A stretch of DNA of 42,771 nt from positions 1-42,771 of the forward strand of contig CAAGGJ010000067.1 of NCBI GenBank assembly GCA_900769345.1, written 5' to 3'. How positions within the stretch are numbered: position 1 is the first letter of the stretch; every line of letters starts with the position of its first letter. The notes under the pieces were generated by a model. It saw nothing but the letters and a program-made list of their open reading frames with translations. It was not told the DNA's origin and did not search any database. Both the position numbers and the translations under genes were made by a program. Below, piece by piece: positions 17,622 to 26,900 of the stretch. Source of the stretch: Bacteroidales bacterium. Lineage in GTDB: Bacteria > Bacteroidota > Bacteroidia > Bacteroidales > Muribaculaceae.

Positions 17622-20600
17622 ATGAATATAATTTTAAAAAATTGGGCAAAGATGCTCGTAATAGCGCTGGTGGCTATGTTTGGCTACTCGGGAGCTATGG
17701 CGCAAGACTCCGACCCCATCATCACGCTCAAAACCAATCTGTATGAGTCACTTGGAGCTAACAATAGTGGTTCTATCAAAATCGCCGGTTTCTCTGAAGA
17801 CTGGATTGACGTAGATTGCGGCGCCGGCACCGAAGAACATGAATTGGTGAAAATGACTTACGACTCCGAAGCAGGTACTTACACAGGCACTATTCTATCT
17901 TGCAATGTGGATAGGGCTGGCATCATTCGCATCTACGGCGATGCCGCCAACATTCAATATCTCGACATCAGCGGTTGCTATGTGCGCGAAATAGAGATGA
18001 GCGCTTGCACTAATCTGCAATTCTTCATCGCTTCGCACAACGAACTGCAAGCTCTCGACCTCTCGGAATTCCCTAATTTGATTTCTATCGATGTCGACGA
18101 CAATCCATTCAACGTAAGTCCTCTCAAGATTGGCTCTAATCACCCCGTTCTCACCATCCTTGAGATGGGTCAAACCGATAACCTCGACCAAGAATTCAAT
18201 CTTTCGGACTATCCTTTGCTCGTGTCGTTCGGCGCTTATGCCAACAAGGGTCTCCACAAGCTCGACCCAACCGGTTGCCCGGAATTGGTGCGCTTGTCGA
18301 TCGACGTTTCGAACGTTAAAACACTCGATGTTTCGAAAAACCCAAAACTCAAAATCCTCAACATCAGCGAAACAGGCATCAAGGATATCGACTTGAGCAA
18401 CAACCTCGAATTGCAGCAACTTTACTGCGTACACCAATCGGGCTCGATGCACCAAGATGCCAAGATGGACCGCCTCGACATATCTAAGAATACCGAGCTG
18501 CTCTATCTCTTCGCAAGCGGTAACAACTTAACTGAAATCGACCTTAGCAACAACAAAAAGTTGCAAAATATCTATCTTAGCGATAACTTGCTCACCAAAA
18601 TCGATATTTCTAACAATACCGATATCTTCAACCTCATCCTTCGCAACAACTATCTCACTTTTGCCACACTCCCGTTCCCGCAGAGCACTTGGGTAGACTA
18701 CGACTACTATCCTCGCAATATGGAAGTGAACAAGAGTTACAAGGTGGGCGACGTAATCGACCTTAGCGACAAGGTGCTTCGCGAAGGCACCGTAACCACT
18801 ATGGCTGTCTACTCCACCAGCGAAGAGTCGGCTGGTGCCATAAAACTTGTTGACGAATCGTACTACAACTACGCCGATGGCAAAATCTCGTTCAACCAAG
18901 CTATGACCGACAGCGTGTATGTGGCTTTTGCCAACGATGCATTCCCCGAAATCACTCTCGACGGTATGCCATTGCGCACCACCAAGTTCATGGTTAAGAG
19001 CGAAGCCGATTTCGGCAAGGACGTGAAGAAAGTATCGTTCAAGGCTGCCCTTTTGAGCGGCAGCGGTGTCGACCTTAACTTCAAGGTGGGTATTGCAGGC
19101 GCTACACCCGAAAATCCCAAAACTTTCATGGTGGAAACTGCTTCGGGAACTCTCGTAGAGTGCACCGCTACCACCAACGGCATACCTGCCGAAGCTAACG
19201 TGACAGGCCTCAACAGCCCTCTCGGCGCTGTGGCTATCTATGTGCACGAAGGCGACTTCATTACTGCTCTCGACATTGAGAACTTGCAACTCACAAGCAT
19301 TGACCTCTCACAGGCTCGTGCTTTGAATCACTTGCGCTTGGTGGGTACTCAACTCTATAGCATCGACCTCGGTTGGAACCGCTCGCTCCACTCGCTCGTG
19401 CTAACAGGCAACTACTTCAGCACACTCAATATTCGTGGCGTTAACGATGCTTACGATAAGACTCTCCTTCAAGATATCGACCTTAGCAACAATGGCTTAA
19501 CTGCCGTTACGCTCAACGATATGTACACCATCCACAACCTTAACTTGAGCCACAACAACCTCACCGAACTCTTGTTTAAGGATGCTGATATGATGGAAAC
19601 CCTCGATATTTCGTACAACAAGTTTGCCAATGTCAACTTGAGCTACTGCACCCTTATGACCAAGCTCGATATTTCGCACAACGAAATCACCGACCTTGTG
19701 CTTCCGGAGGAAATATCGCTCAAGGAACTCCACTGCGAAAACAATGGCTTCAACTTCGCCACATTGCCGCAGTTGCCAAGCCTCGAAGTATATACCTTCG
19801 CTCCGCAAAACGACATCAAGATTTCTCCTATCGGTCCCGGTTGCGACCTCTCGGAATACAACACCAACGGCGTAACCGAATACGTTTGGAAATTAGAAGA
19901 CGGCACCTTGCTCGTAGAAAACGACGACTATACACTCGCCGATGGCAAGACTCGCTTCGCCGAAAAGAATATTGGCAAGAAGGCTTATTGCGAAATGACC
20001 AATGCCACATTCCCGGGCTTGACTCTTAACACTTCAAAGATAGAAATTGCCGGTATGCCGGAATATCTGCTCGGCTCGTTCACTACCAAGAACGATGGTG
20101 CAGCCAAATTGACCATGACTGCCACTGTGGAAGGCTCTATCATCTGCGTCGACTGGAAGGGCGATGGCGTGGACCTTGAGCAATATGTGCTCACCACCAA
20201 GTACACCTCTTTCGATGTTACAACTCACGCCGGATGCACCGCCAAGGTTTATTCTTATGGCGAAAAGAGCAACCTCTCGGTATTCAGCCTCGATGGTGCC
20301 GCTCTCGAATCGGCCGACTTCTCGAATATGACCGAACTCATTTGCTTTAGCGTGAAGAACGCCGGATTGACTTCGATTACTTTGCCCGATGCTCCCGAAT
20401 TGATGGAACTTATGCTCGACGGAAATGCGCTCGAAAGCATCGATTTGAGTAAGTACACCAAGCTTTATCTCTTGACACTCAACGATAATAAGTTCACCTC
20501 GTTCGACCTTTCGAAGTATCCTTCGCTCGGTATTTTCTCTATCAGCAACAATCAGTTGACCGATATCACCCTCGGCAATGCCGAACTCTGGCAGTTAGAC

Positions 20601-21305
20601 CTCAGCCGCAATCAGTTGACCGAAGTCGACCTCACCGGCGTGCCTAACCTCAACCAGTTGACCGTGGCTCACAATCAACTCTCTGCCATCGACCTCTCGA
20701 TGATGCGCGACCTCAAGGTGCTATTCGTCGACTACAACAAGTTCCGATTCAGCACATTGCCTAAGGATAACGGTTATGCTCTCTACACCTATTTCGGACA
20801 AGCCGAAATACCTGTAACCGACAGCGATGGCAAGATTGACCTCTCGGCTGAGGCTTCGGTTGATGGCGTTGACACCGAATTCCGCTGGTTCTTTGGCGAA
20901 CCGTATATCAACGATGAAACCGGGGCTCTCGAAGGTGAAGAACTCTATATCAATGAAGAATATACCATCGAAGGCGGTGTTACTACATTCTTGAAGAACA
21001 TCGATGGCGTGATGTGTACGCTCACCAACGCCGCATTCCCCAATGTGATACTGTTCACTCCGCTCATCAACATCACCACTTGCGGCATCGACGACATCGT
21101 AGCCGGTGCTCATAAGGTGGCTTATGCTCACGATGGCAATGTTTATGTTGTCGGTATCGAAGGAAAGGCAAGCATCTACAGCACTTCGGGCGCTCTCGTG
21201 GCTCAGAAGGAGGCTGTGGCAGGCGCTGCTCGCTTCGAAGCTCTCGCAGCCGGCGTTTATGTAGTGGTGGCCGATGGTATCAACCAGAAGGTGATAGTGA
21301 AGTAA
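17622..21305 (+). CDS. Giant leucine-rich-repeat surface protein, threefold internal repeat, T9SS-like tail
   Basis: Unknown function, probably an adhesin or ligand-binding surface protein; 1227 residues. Signal peptide 1-27 (GAMAQ). Three homologous modules follow at about 33-455, 470-808 and 828-1150. Each has a beta-rich opening (e.g. GSGVDLNFKVGIAG, GDGVDLEQYV), a block of LRRs with the repeat L-x-x-LDLSxNxLTxIDLSxN, a cap with (A/S)TLP at 348, 713 and 1044, and an Ig-like segment ending TNA(A/T)FP-x-(V/L)-x-L. LRRs of this bacterial type resemble those in Bacteroidota BspA-like and internalin-like proteins. The last 70 residues are a T9SS tail with IYSTSGALVAQ. It follows the S8 gene by 36 bases and ends at the terminator at 21369-21421. 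Confidence 0.88.
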   Translation: MNIILKNWAKMLVIALVAMFGYSGAMAQDSDPIITLKTNLYESLGANNSGSIKIAGFSEDWIDVDCGAGTEEHELVKMTYDSEAGTYTGTILSCNVDRAGIIRIYGDAANIQYLDISGCYVREIEMSACTNLQFFIASHNELQALDLSEFPNLISIDVDDNPFNVSPLKIGSNHPVLTILEMGQTDNLDQEFNLSDYPLLVSFGAYANKGLHKLDPTGCPELVRLSIDVSNVKTLDVSKNPKLKILNISETGIKDIDLSNNLELQQLYCVHQSGSMHQDAKMDRLDISKNTELLYLFASGNNLTEIDLSNNKKLQNIYLSDNLLTKIDISNNTDIFNLILRNNYLTFATLPFPQSTWVDYDYYPRNMEVNKSYKVGDVIDLSDKVLREGTVTTMAVYSTSEESAGAIKLVDESYYNYADGKISFNQAMTDSVYVAFANDAFPEITLDGMPLRTTKFMVKSEADFGKDVKKVSFKAALLSGSGVDLNFKVGIAGATPENPKTFMVETASGTLVECTATTNGIPAEANVTGLNSPLGAVAIYVHEGDFITALDIENLQLTSIDLSQARALNHLRLVGTQLYSIDLGWNRSLHSLVLTGNYFSTLNIRGVNDAYDKTLLQDIDLSNNGLTAVTLNDMYTIHNLNLSHNNLTELLFKDADMMETLDISYNKFANVNLSYCTLMTKLDISHNEITDLVLPEEISLKELHCENNGFNFATLPQLPSLEVYTFAPQNDIKISPIGPGCDLSEYNTNGVTEYVWKLEDGTLLVENDDYTLADGKTRFAEKNIGKKAYCEMTNATFPGLTLNTSKIEIAGMPEYLLGSFTTKNDGAAKLTMTATVEGSIICVDWKGDGVDLEQYVLTTKYTSFDVTTHAGCTAKVYSYGEKSNLSVFSLDGAALESADFSNMTELICFSVKNAGLTSITLPDAPELMELMLDGNALESIDLSKYTKLYLLTLNDNKFTSFDLSKYPSLGIFSISNNQLTDITLGNAELWQLDLSRNQLTEVDLTGVPNLNQLTVAHNQLSAIDLSMMRDLKVLFVDYNKFRFSTLPKDNGYALYTYFGQAEIPVTDSDGKIDLSAEASVDGVDTEFRWFFGEPYINDETGALEGEELYINEEYTIEGGVTTFLKNIDGVMCTLTNAAFPNVILFTPLINITTCGIDDIVAGAHKVAYAHDGNVYVVGIEGKASIYSTSGALVAQKEAVAGAARFEALAAGVYVVVADGINQKVIVK

Positions 21306-21368
21306 TCATTCCACAGACATTTGCTGCTCGCAGTGGCGGCAAATGAGCCTTTGCGACATCAAATAGCA

Positions 21369-21421
21369 GTTTCGACTTCCTCGCGTCTCGGAATAAGGCG
21401 CACGGAAGCCGAAACTTTTTT
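21369..21421 (+). terminator. Terminator of the protease-LRR operon
   Basis: A 12-position stem with one A-C mismatch (21369-21380 with 21404-21415), 23-base loop, then six T residues (21416-21421). The next promoter starts within ten bases. Confidence 0.8.
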
Positions 21422-21426
21422 GTGGT

Positions 21427-21461
21427 TTTGTCGATTTTCGTGGTTAATTTCGTTATATTTG
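21427..21461 (+). promoter_or_regulatory. Promoter of the small basic protein gene
   Basis: TTTG at 21427-21430 and TATATTTG at 21454-21461 match -33 and -7 boxes with 23-base spacing. Expected start near 21468. Confidence 0.55.
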
Positions 21462-21542
21462 CAGTCACAATAGCGAGTGCTTGCTTGTGGGAGCATACTC
21501 GCGATAACTTTTAATGACAAGTAACAGCATAAACCTTCTTCT

Positions 21543-21758
21543 ATGGCAAAAAAGAAAAAAACTACCATCCCCGGAGTGTCCTTCTCGTGGAAAAGAGCAT
21601 TGGGCATCACCAAATTGAAGCGTGAATTTACCAAGGCTACCGGAATACCCACCACCAAGGCGGGCGTGGAGCGTAAATTAGGCTCTATGGTATTGGGACT
21701 TTTTCTTGGAGGCAAGAAGAAATCAGATAGCAACGACGATAATGAAAAAGTGTATTAG
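21543..21758 (+). CDS. Small basic conserved-looking protein
   Basis: 71 residues, not recognised. The N-terminus MAKKKKTTIPG and the Lys/Arg-rich body give a strongly positive charge; there is no signal peptide or membrane helix (one short hydrophobic run SMVLGLFLGG near 48-57). The pattern FSWKRALGITKLKREFTKATGIPTTKAGVERKLG reads as a real folded helix-rich protein, and a full promoter lies upstream. Its last 17 bases overlap the start of the lipoprotein gene in another frame, so the two are probably translationally coupled. A nucleic-acid-binding role is only suggested by charge. Confidence 0.65.
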   Translation: MAKKKKTTIPGVSFSWKRALGITKLKREFTKATGIPTTKAGVERKLGSMVLGLFLGGKKKSDSNDDNEKVY

Positions 21759-22368
21759 TGCAATATTATTGCTGATGCTTGTGGCATGTGCACAAGTGGC
21801 TGATAAGGGCGTACGTCACACCACAGTGGCACCGTTGCCATCGGGACTGGATGTGGCTCATCTCTCCGATGCCACCGTGGCTGCTCGCTTCGACGTAGAC
21901 CAAATCGATTGGGAGAAGCGCATCATCTATCTCGAAGTATATGCCGAGGACCGCTACGATGCTGCCGACATTTCGCGTTTGGCAGTGGGCGATACGTTGG
22001 CTTTCGACGGTCGTGGGGTGGTGGTTGACAGCATCAGCACCATCGACGATGTGGTGCGCATCAATGGCGGCATCGAATTTGGCGGCGCCGAATTGGTAGC
22101 CGATGAAGGCGGCACTTATCGCGGACTGATGCTCGACGATCACGGCACATATTCGCGCATAGGCAACGCTCAACTGACGCTTGCTCCCGGTGTTACACTC
22201 ACCGATTGCGGCGAGGAATACACTTCGCCTTTGCGCACTATTGCTGACTGCGATATTCGCTCCTATCTCGAGCAGGATAGCATCAATAGGGACTTTTTCT
22301 GCCTCAATACCACAGTAAGAATAGCCGGAGGCAAGGTGGTGAACATCACCCGCCGCTGGATTCCATAA
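21742..22368 (+). CDS. Lipoprotein of unknown function
   Basis: 208 residues starting at the ATG at 21742, where MKKCISAILLLMLVAC forms a signal peptide with lipobox LVAC; a longer frame from 21706 would destroy it. The body is acidic and beta-rich with no recognised domain; it has an SLA..VGDTLAFDGRGVVV-like strand pattern. It overlaps the small basic protein gene by 17 bases and shares its promoter. It ends 100 bases before the terminator at 22469-22512, which it shares with the convergent gltD. Confidence 0.75.
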   Translation: MKKCISAILLLMLVACAQVADKGVRHTTVAPLPSGLDVAHLSDATVAARFDVDQIDWEKRIIYLEVYAEDRYDAADISRLAVGDTLAFDGRGVVVDSISTIDDVVRINGGIEFGGAELVADEGGTYRGLMLDDHGTYSRIGNAQLTLAPGVTLTDCGEEYTSPLRTIADCDIRSYLEQDSINRDFFCLNTTVRIAGGKVVNITRRWIP

Positions 22369-22468
22369 TAAGCAATAATAAATAATAATTTTGATTCACC
22401 ATGGTTAAGAACGTCGTCCTCGAGAGGAATCGGCGCTCTTTTTTGGTGCTATCGGCTTACAAAATCGA

Positions 22469-22512
22469 GGGCGTGCCCGGCAGTCGCATCGACTTCAAGG
22501 CACGCCCTTTTT
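22469..22512. terminator. Shared terminator between the lipoprotein gene and gltD
   Basis: Perfect 9-bp stem GGGCGTGCC (22469-22477) with GGCACGCCC (22499-22507), followed on plus by TTTTT (22508-22512) and on minus by CGATTTT. It can serve both convergent genes. Confidence 0.8.
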
Positions 22513-22536
22513 ACGGGTAAAGGTTGTATTGAATGA

Positions 22537-23886
22537 TTATTTGCGTTGCTGTAGATAAGTGTCAACGCGGTGGGCGGCGTCGCGGCCACTTGCCATGGCT
22601 CGCACCACGAGCGATGCTCCATTGGCGGCATCACCGCACACAAACACATTTTCGCCCCGTTCGGGCTGCTCGGGCTTCAAGAATCCCATTGCCAGGAAGC
22701 AGATCTCGCATTTTATCACTTCGGGCTCGCCGGCTTCCACCATTATGGGGCGACCGCCGTCGGGATTGGGTTTCCAGTCGATGGGTTGCACCTTCACGCC
22801 TGTGAGCTTGCCATTGCTGCCTATAAATTCAAGCGAATTGATGTTCCAGCGGCGTGTGCAACCTTCCTCGTGCGACGATGTGGTCTTGAGCGTGCGAGGC
22901 CAGTTGGGCCATGGGTTTTGCGGGTCGTCGGGACCTTCCACGGGTTTGGGCATAATCTCTATCTGAGTCACCGATTTGCAGCCTTGGCGATGCGAGGTGC
23001 CTATGCAGTCCGATCCGGTGTCGCCGCCGCCTATCACCAGCACATCTTTGTCCTTGGCTGTTACGCGTTCGGCTTTGCTGTATTCGGCACCGGCAAGCAC
23101 ACGATTTTGCTGCGAGAGCAGTTCGAGGGCGAGGTGCACGCCTTTCAGGTTGCGTCCGGGGATGTTGAGGTCGCGGGCTGTGGGTGTTCCGGTGGCTATG
23201 ACATAGGCATCGAAGCCTGTGGGCAATTTTTCCACATCTATCTTCTCGCCGAAGCGAAATTCTATGCCTTCGTCCTCCATCAGACGCAGTCGGCGGTCGA
23301 TAATAAGCTTATTGAGCTTGAAATTGGGTATGCCGTAACGCAGCAAACCGCCGGCGGCTTCGTTCTGCTCAAATACGGTCACGCTGTAGCCCATCTTGTT
23401 GAGCCGATTGGCAGCCACCAGTCCGGCAGGTCCCGAACCGATTACAGCCACGGTCTTGCCGTTGCGTTCGTAGTGCTGAGGAGTGATGAGTTTTTCGCGC
23501 CAAGCTGCTTCGGTGATGGCACATTCGTTTTCGCGATTGGTCACCGGAGCATGGTCGGTGAGATTGAGCACGCAAGCTTTCTCGCAGAGCGCCGGGCACA
23601 CACGACCGGTGAATTCCGGAAAGTCGTTGGTGTAGTTGAGGCGCTTGTAGGCCTCGCTCCAGTCGCCCTTATAGAGGGCATCGTTCCACTCCGGAGCTTT
23701 ATTGCCCAGCGGACAAGCCCAGTGGCAGAAAGGCACGCCGCAATCCATGCATCGCGATGCTTGTTCGCAGCGGTCGTGAATATTGAGAGTCTGTTCCACT
23801 TCGCTGAAGTCTTTCACGCGGTCGTGAAGGGGACGATAGCCGGCTTCGACGCGTGGCACAGTAAGAAATGCTTTAGGATTTCCCAT
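22537..23886 (-). CDS. gltD: Glutamate synthase small (beta) subunit
   Basis: Supplies electrons from NAD(P)H to the large subunit of glutamate synthase, which makes two glutamates from glutamine and 2-oxoglutarate. 449 residues, normal for the family. N-terminal iron-sulfur region with Cys46, Cys49, Cys54, Cys58 (CMDCGVPFCHWACP) and Cys97, Cys101, Cys105. FAD-binding GSGPAG at 150-155, then an NAD(P)H Rossmann motif VIGGGDTGSD at about 289-298, and a final FAD segment FVCGDAANG near 420. The gene follows gltB by 68 bases on the same strand and is second in the operon. Confidence 0.97.
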   Translation of the reverse strand: MGNPKAFLTVPRVEAGYRPLHDRVKDFSEVEQTLNIHDRCEQASRCMDCGVPFCHWACPLGNKAPEWNDALYKGDWSEAYKRLNYTNDFPEFTGRVCPALCEKACVLNLTDHAPVTNRENECAITEAAWREKLITPQHYERNGKTVAVIGSGPAGLVAANRLNKMGYSVTVFEQNEAAGGLLRYGIPNFKLNKLIIDRRLRLMEDEGIEFRFGEKIDVEKLPTGFDAYVIATGTPTARDLNIPGRNLKGVHLALELLSQQNRVLAGAEYSKAERVTAKDKDVLVIGGGDTGSDCIGTSHRQGCKSVTQIEIMPKPVEGPDDPQNPWPNWPRTLKTTSSHEEGCTRRWNINSLEFIGSNGKLTGVKVQPIDWKPNPDGGRPIMVEAGEPEVIKCEICFLAMGFLKPEQPERGENVFVCGDAANGASLVVRAMASGRDAAHRVDTYLQQRK

Positions 23887-23954
23887 AATTTTATTTTGCG
23901 TTTATATGGTTACTGTTATGGTGAATTGTGTGGACTGATTGCGCTTGCTGTCGG

Positions 23955-26900
23955 TTAGTTGTTGATAAGTTGCATATTGGCAATCTTCTCTTGCAGGCGA
24001 CGCATCTTTTCCTCTTCGAGAACGCGCTTATACTCAATAGGCACTATCTGTATGAAGTCGTCGATGTATCGAGCCCAGTCGTCGAGCATCTTTCGCGCGA
24101 GAGCCGAGCCGGTGTAGAGGTAGTGCTGACGAATGAGTTCGTGCAGCTCTTTTCGGTTCGATGCCTCTTCCACGAGGTTAATCTCCACTTGGTCCATATT
24201 GCAATAATAGTCGAAATCGTGATTTTTGTCCCACACATAAGCCACGCCGCCCGACATACCTGCGGCGAAATTTCGTCCGGTGGTTCCGAGCACCACCACG
24301 CGACCGCCGGTCATATATTCGCAGCAGTGGTCGCCGGCGCCTTCGATAACCGCCGTTGCGCCCGAGTTGCGCACGCCGAATCGTTCGCCCACGCGTCCGT
24401 TCACGTAGAGTTCGCCGGCTGTGGCGCCATAGAGTCCGGTGTTGCCGGCTATGGTGTTGTCTTCAGCCACAAAGTCTTGTCCCGAGCGCGATGGTGGCAG
24501 TATGGATATGCGGCCACCCGAAAGTCCTTTGCCGAAATAGTCGTTGGTTTCGCCTTCGAGGCGCAGATTCACGCCGCGCACTACAAATGCGCCGAACGAC
24601 TGCCCCGCCGAACCCTTGAATTTGATGTTGATGGTAGAGTCGGGGAGACCTTCCTCGCCGTAGAGGCGGGCTATTTCGCCCGATAGCATGGTTCCCACTG
24701 CACGGTCGGTGTTCTTTATCGCATAGTCGAGGTTGATTTCTTCTTTTTCGTCGATGGCTTTTCGGCAAGCCTTGATAATGTCGAGGTCCTTCACGCTGTC
24801 AATCTTGGTGAAAGCGCCGCGATCCCAGTAGAGAGCCTTGTCGGTGTGCTCCATATGCAATAGTCGCGAGAAGTCGATGGTGCCTTGCTTGGTGTTTGGG
24901 TCGGCACTATGCACTTGCAGCAAGTCGGTGCGACCTATGATGTCCTTCAGCTTCTTCACACCCATTGCCGAGAGATGTTCGCGCACTTCTTGAGCGAGGA
25001 AGGTGAAGAAATTGACCACATATTCGTAGCGACCTCTGAATTTTGCACGGAGTTTTTCGTCTTGTGTAGCCACGCCCACGGGGCAGGTGTTGGTGTTGCA
25101 TTTGCGCATCATCAAGCAGCCGAGCACTATCAGCGGCAGTGTGCCGAAGGCAAATTCGTCGGCGCCGAGCATCGCCATAATCACCACATCGCGGGCTGTC
25201 TTGAGTTGTCCGTCGGTCTGTAGGCGTACTTGATTGCGCAGGCCGTTGATTACCAGCGTCTGCTGAGCTTCGGCAAGACCTATTTCGGGCGAAATGCCTG
25301 CAAATCGCATCGAACTTGCCGGCGAAGCGCCCGTACCGCCTTCGGCACCCGAAATCACTATCAAGTCGGCTTTAGCCTTAGCCACGCCGGCGGCTATGGT
25401 GCCCACACCGCTTTCTGCCACGAGTTTAACGCTCACGGCGGCGGTGGGATTCACGTTTTTAAGGTCGAAGATGAGTTGTGCCAAGTCTTCGATTGAATAG
25501 ATGTCGTGATGCGGTGGCGGTGAGATGAGAGTGATGCCGGGGATGGCGTTTCGGGTCTTGGCGATAATCTTATTCACCTTAAATCCAGGCAACTGACCTC
25601 CTTCGCCTGGCTTTGCGCCTTGTGCCACTTTGATTTGTATTTCTTCGGCATTCACCAGATATTCGGTAGTCACGCCGAAGCGGCCCGAGGCTATCTGCTT
25701 GGTCTTCGACGAGAGGCTTATGCCGTCGACGGTCTGCGTGTAGCGAGCGTTGTCCTCGCCGCCCTCGCCTGTGTTGCTGCGAGTGCCGAGTTTGTTCATT
25801 GCCAGTGCGAGTGCTTCGTGAGCCTCGATAGAAAGTGCGCCGAACGACATTGCGCCGGTCACGAAGTGCTTCACGATGCTTTCCACCGGTTCCACCTCAT
25901 CGAGTGGGGTGGGGGTGGCTGCTTTGGCAAATCCCAAGAAGTCGCGAAGGAATATGGGATGCTCCTTATTGTCGATGCTTGCCGACCATTCCTTAAATTT
26001 CTTGTACGAGCCCAGTCGGGTGGCTATCTGCAGATTGGCTATCGCCTCCGGAGTCCAAGCGTGGTCGATGCCGTCCTTGCGATAGCTAAATAATCCGGTA
26101 TTCTGCAAGAAATCGCCTTCCTTATAGTTAAATCCTTCGTCGTGCAGACGTATAGCATCTCTGGCTATGTCGCGCAGACCTATACCGCCTATGGTCGAAA
26201 TCTCGGTGCCGAAATATTTCTTTAGCACTTCTTCGCTCACGCCTATGGCTTCGAATATCTTCGCACCGCGATAAGAACGAATGGTGGAAATACCCATTTT
26301 CGACATTATTTTTTTCAAGCCTTTGTCCACAGCCTTGATGTAGTTAGCCTCGGCGGTGGCATATTCTTCTTGTATCTTGTGATCGCGCACCAAGCGGTCG
26401 AGCACGGCAAATGTCATATACGGGCAGATAGCCGAGGCGCCGTAGCCAAGTAGCAATGCGGCGTGCATCACTTCGCGTATTTCGCCCGATTCGACTATTA
26501 GTGCCGTCTGAACGCGCTTTTGCACCGAAATCAGATAGTGGTGCACCGAACTTACGGCAAGCAGCGATGGTATGGCTGCGTGGCCGGCATCGATGTCGCG
26601 GTCGCTGAGTATGATGTAGTTTACGCCGCTATCCACGCTCTCCTCGGCTCGGCGGCAGAGGTCGTCGATGGCGTTGCGTAGCCCGCTTTCGCCCTTGGTG
26701 ATATCGAACACCATGGGCAGTTTTTGAGTTTTAAAACCTTTATATCGTATGTTGCAGAGTATGTCGAGTTGAGCATTGGTGAGCACCGGTTGCGGCAAGC
26801 GCACCATCTTGCAGTTGCTCTCGTCGGGGGTGAGGATGTTGGTTCCAACGGCGCCTATATACTCGGTGAGCGACATCACCAAGTCCTCGCGTATAGGGTC

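Noticed and set aside
22570..23958. 462-codon open frame on plus opposite gltD
   Set aside because: Exact antisense shadow of a full-length, motif-complete gltD; the translation is rich in His, Ala and Cys with no domain.
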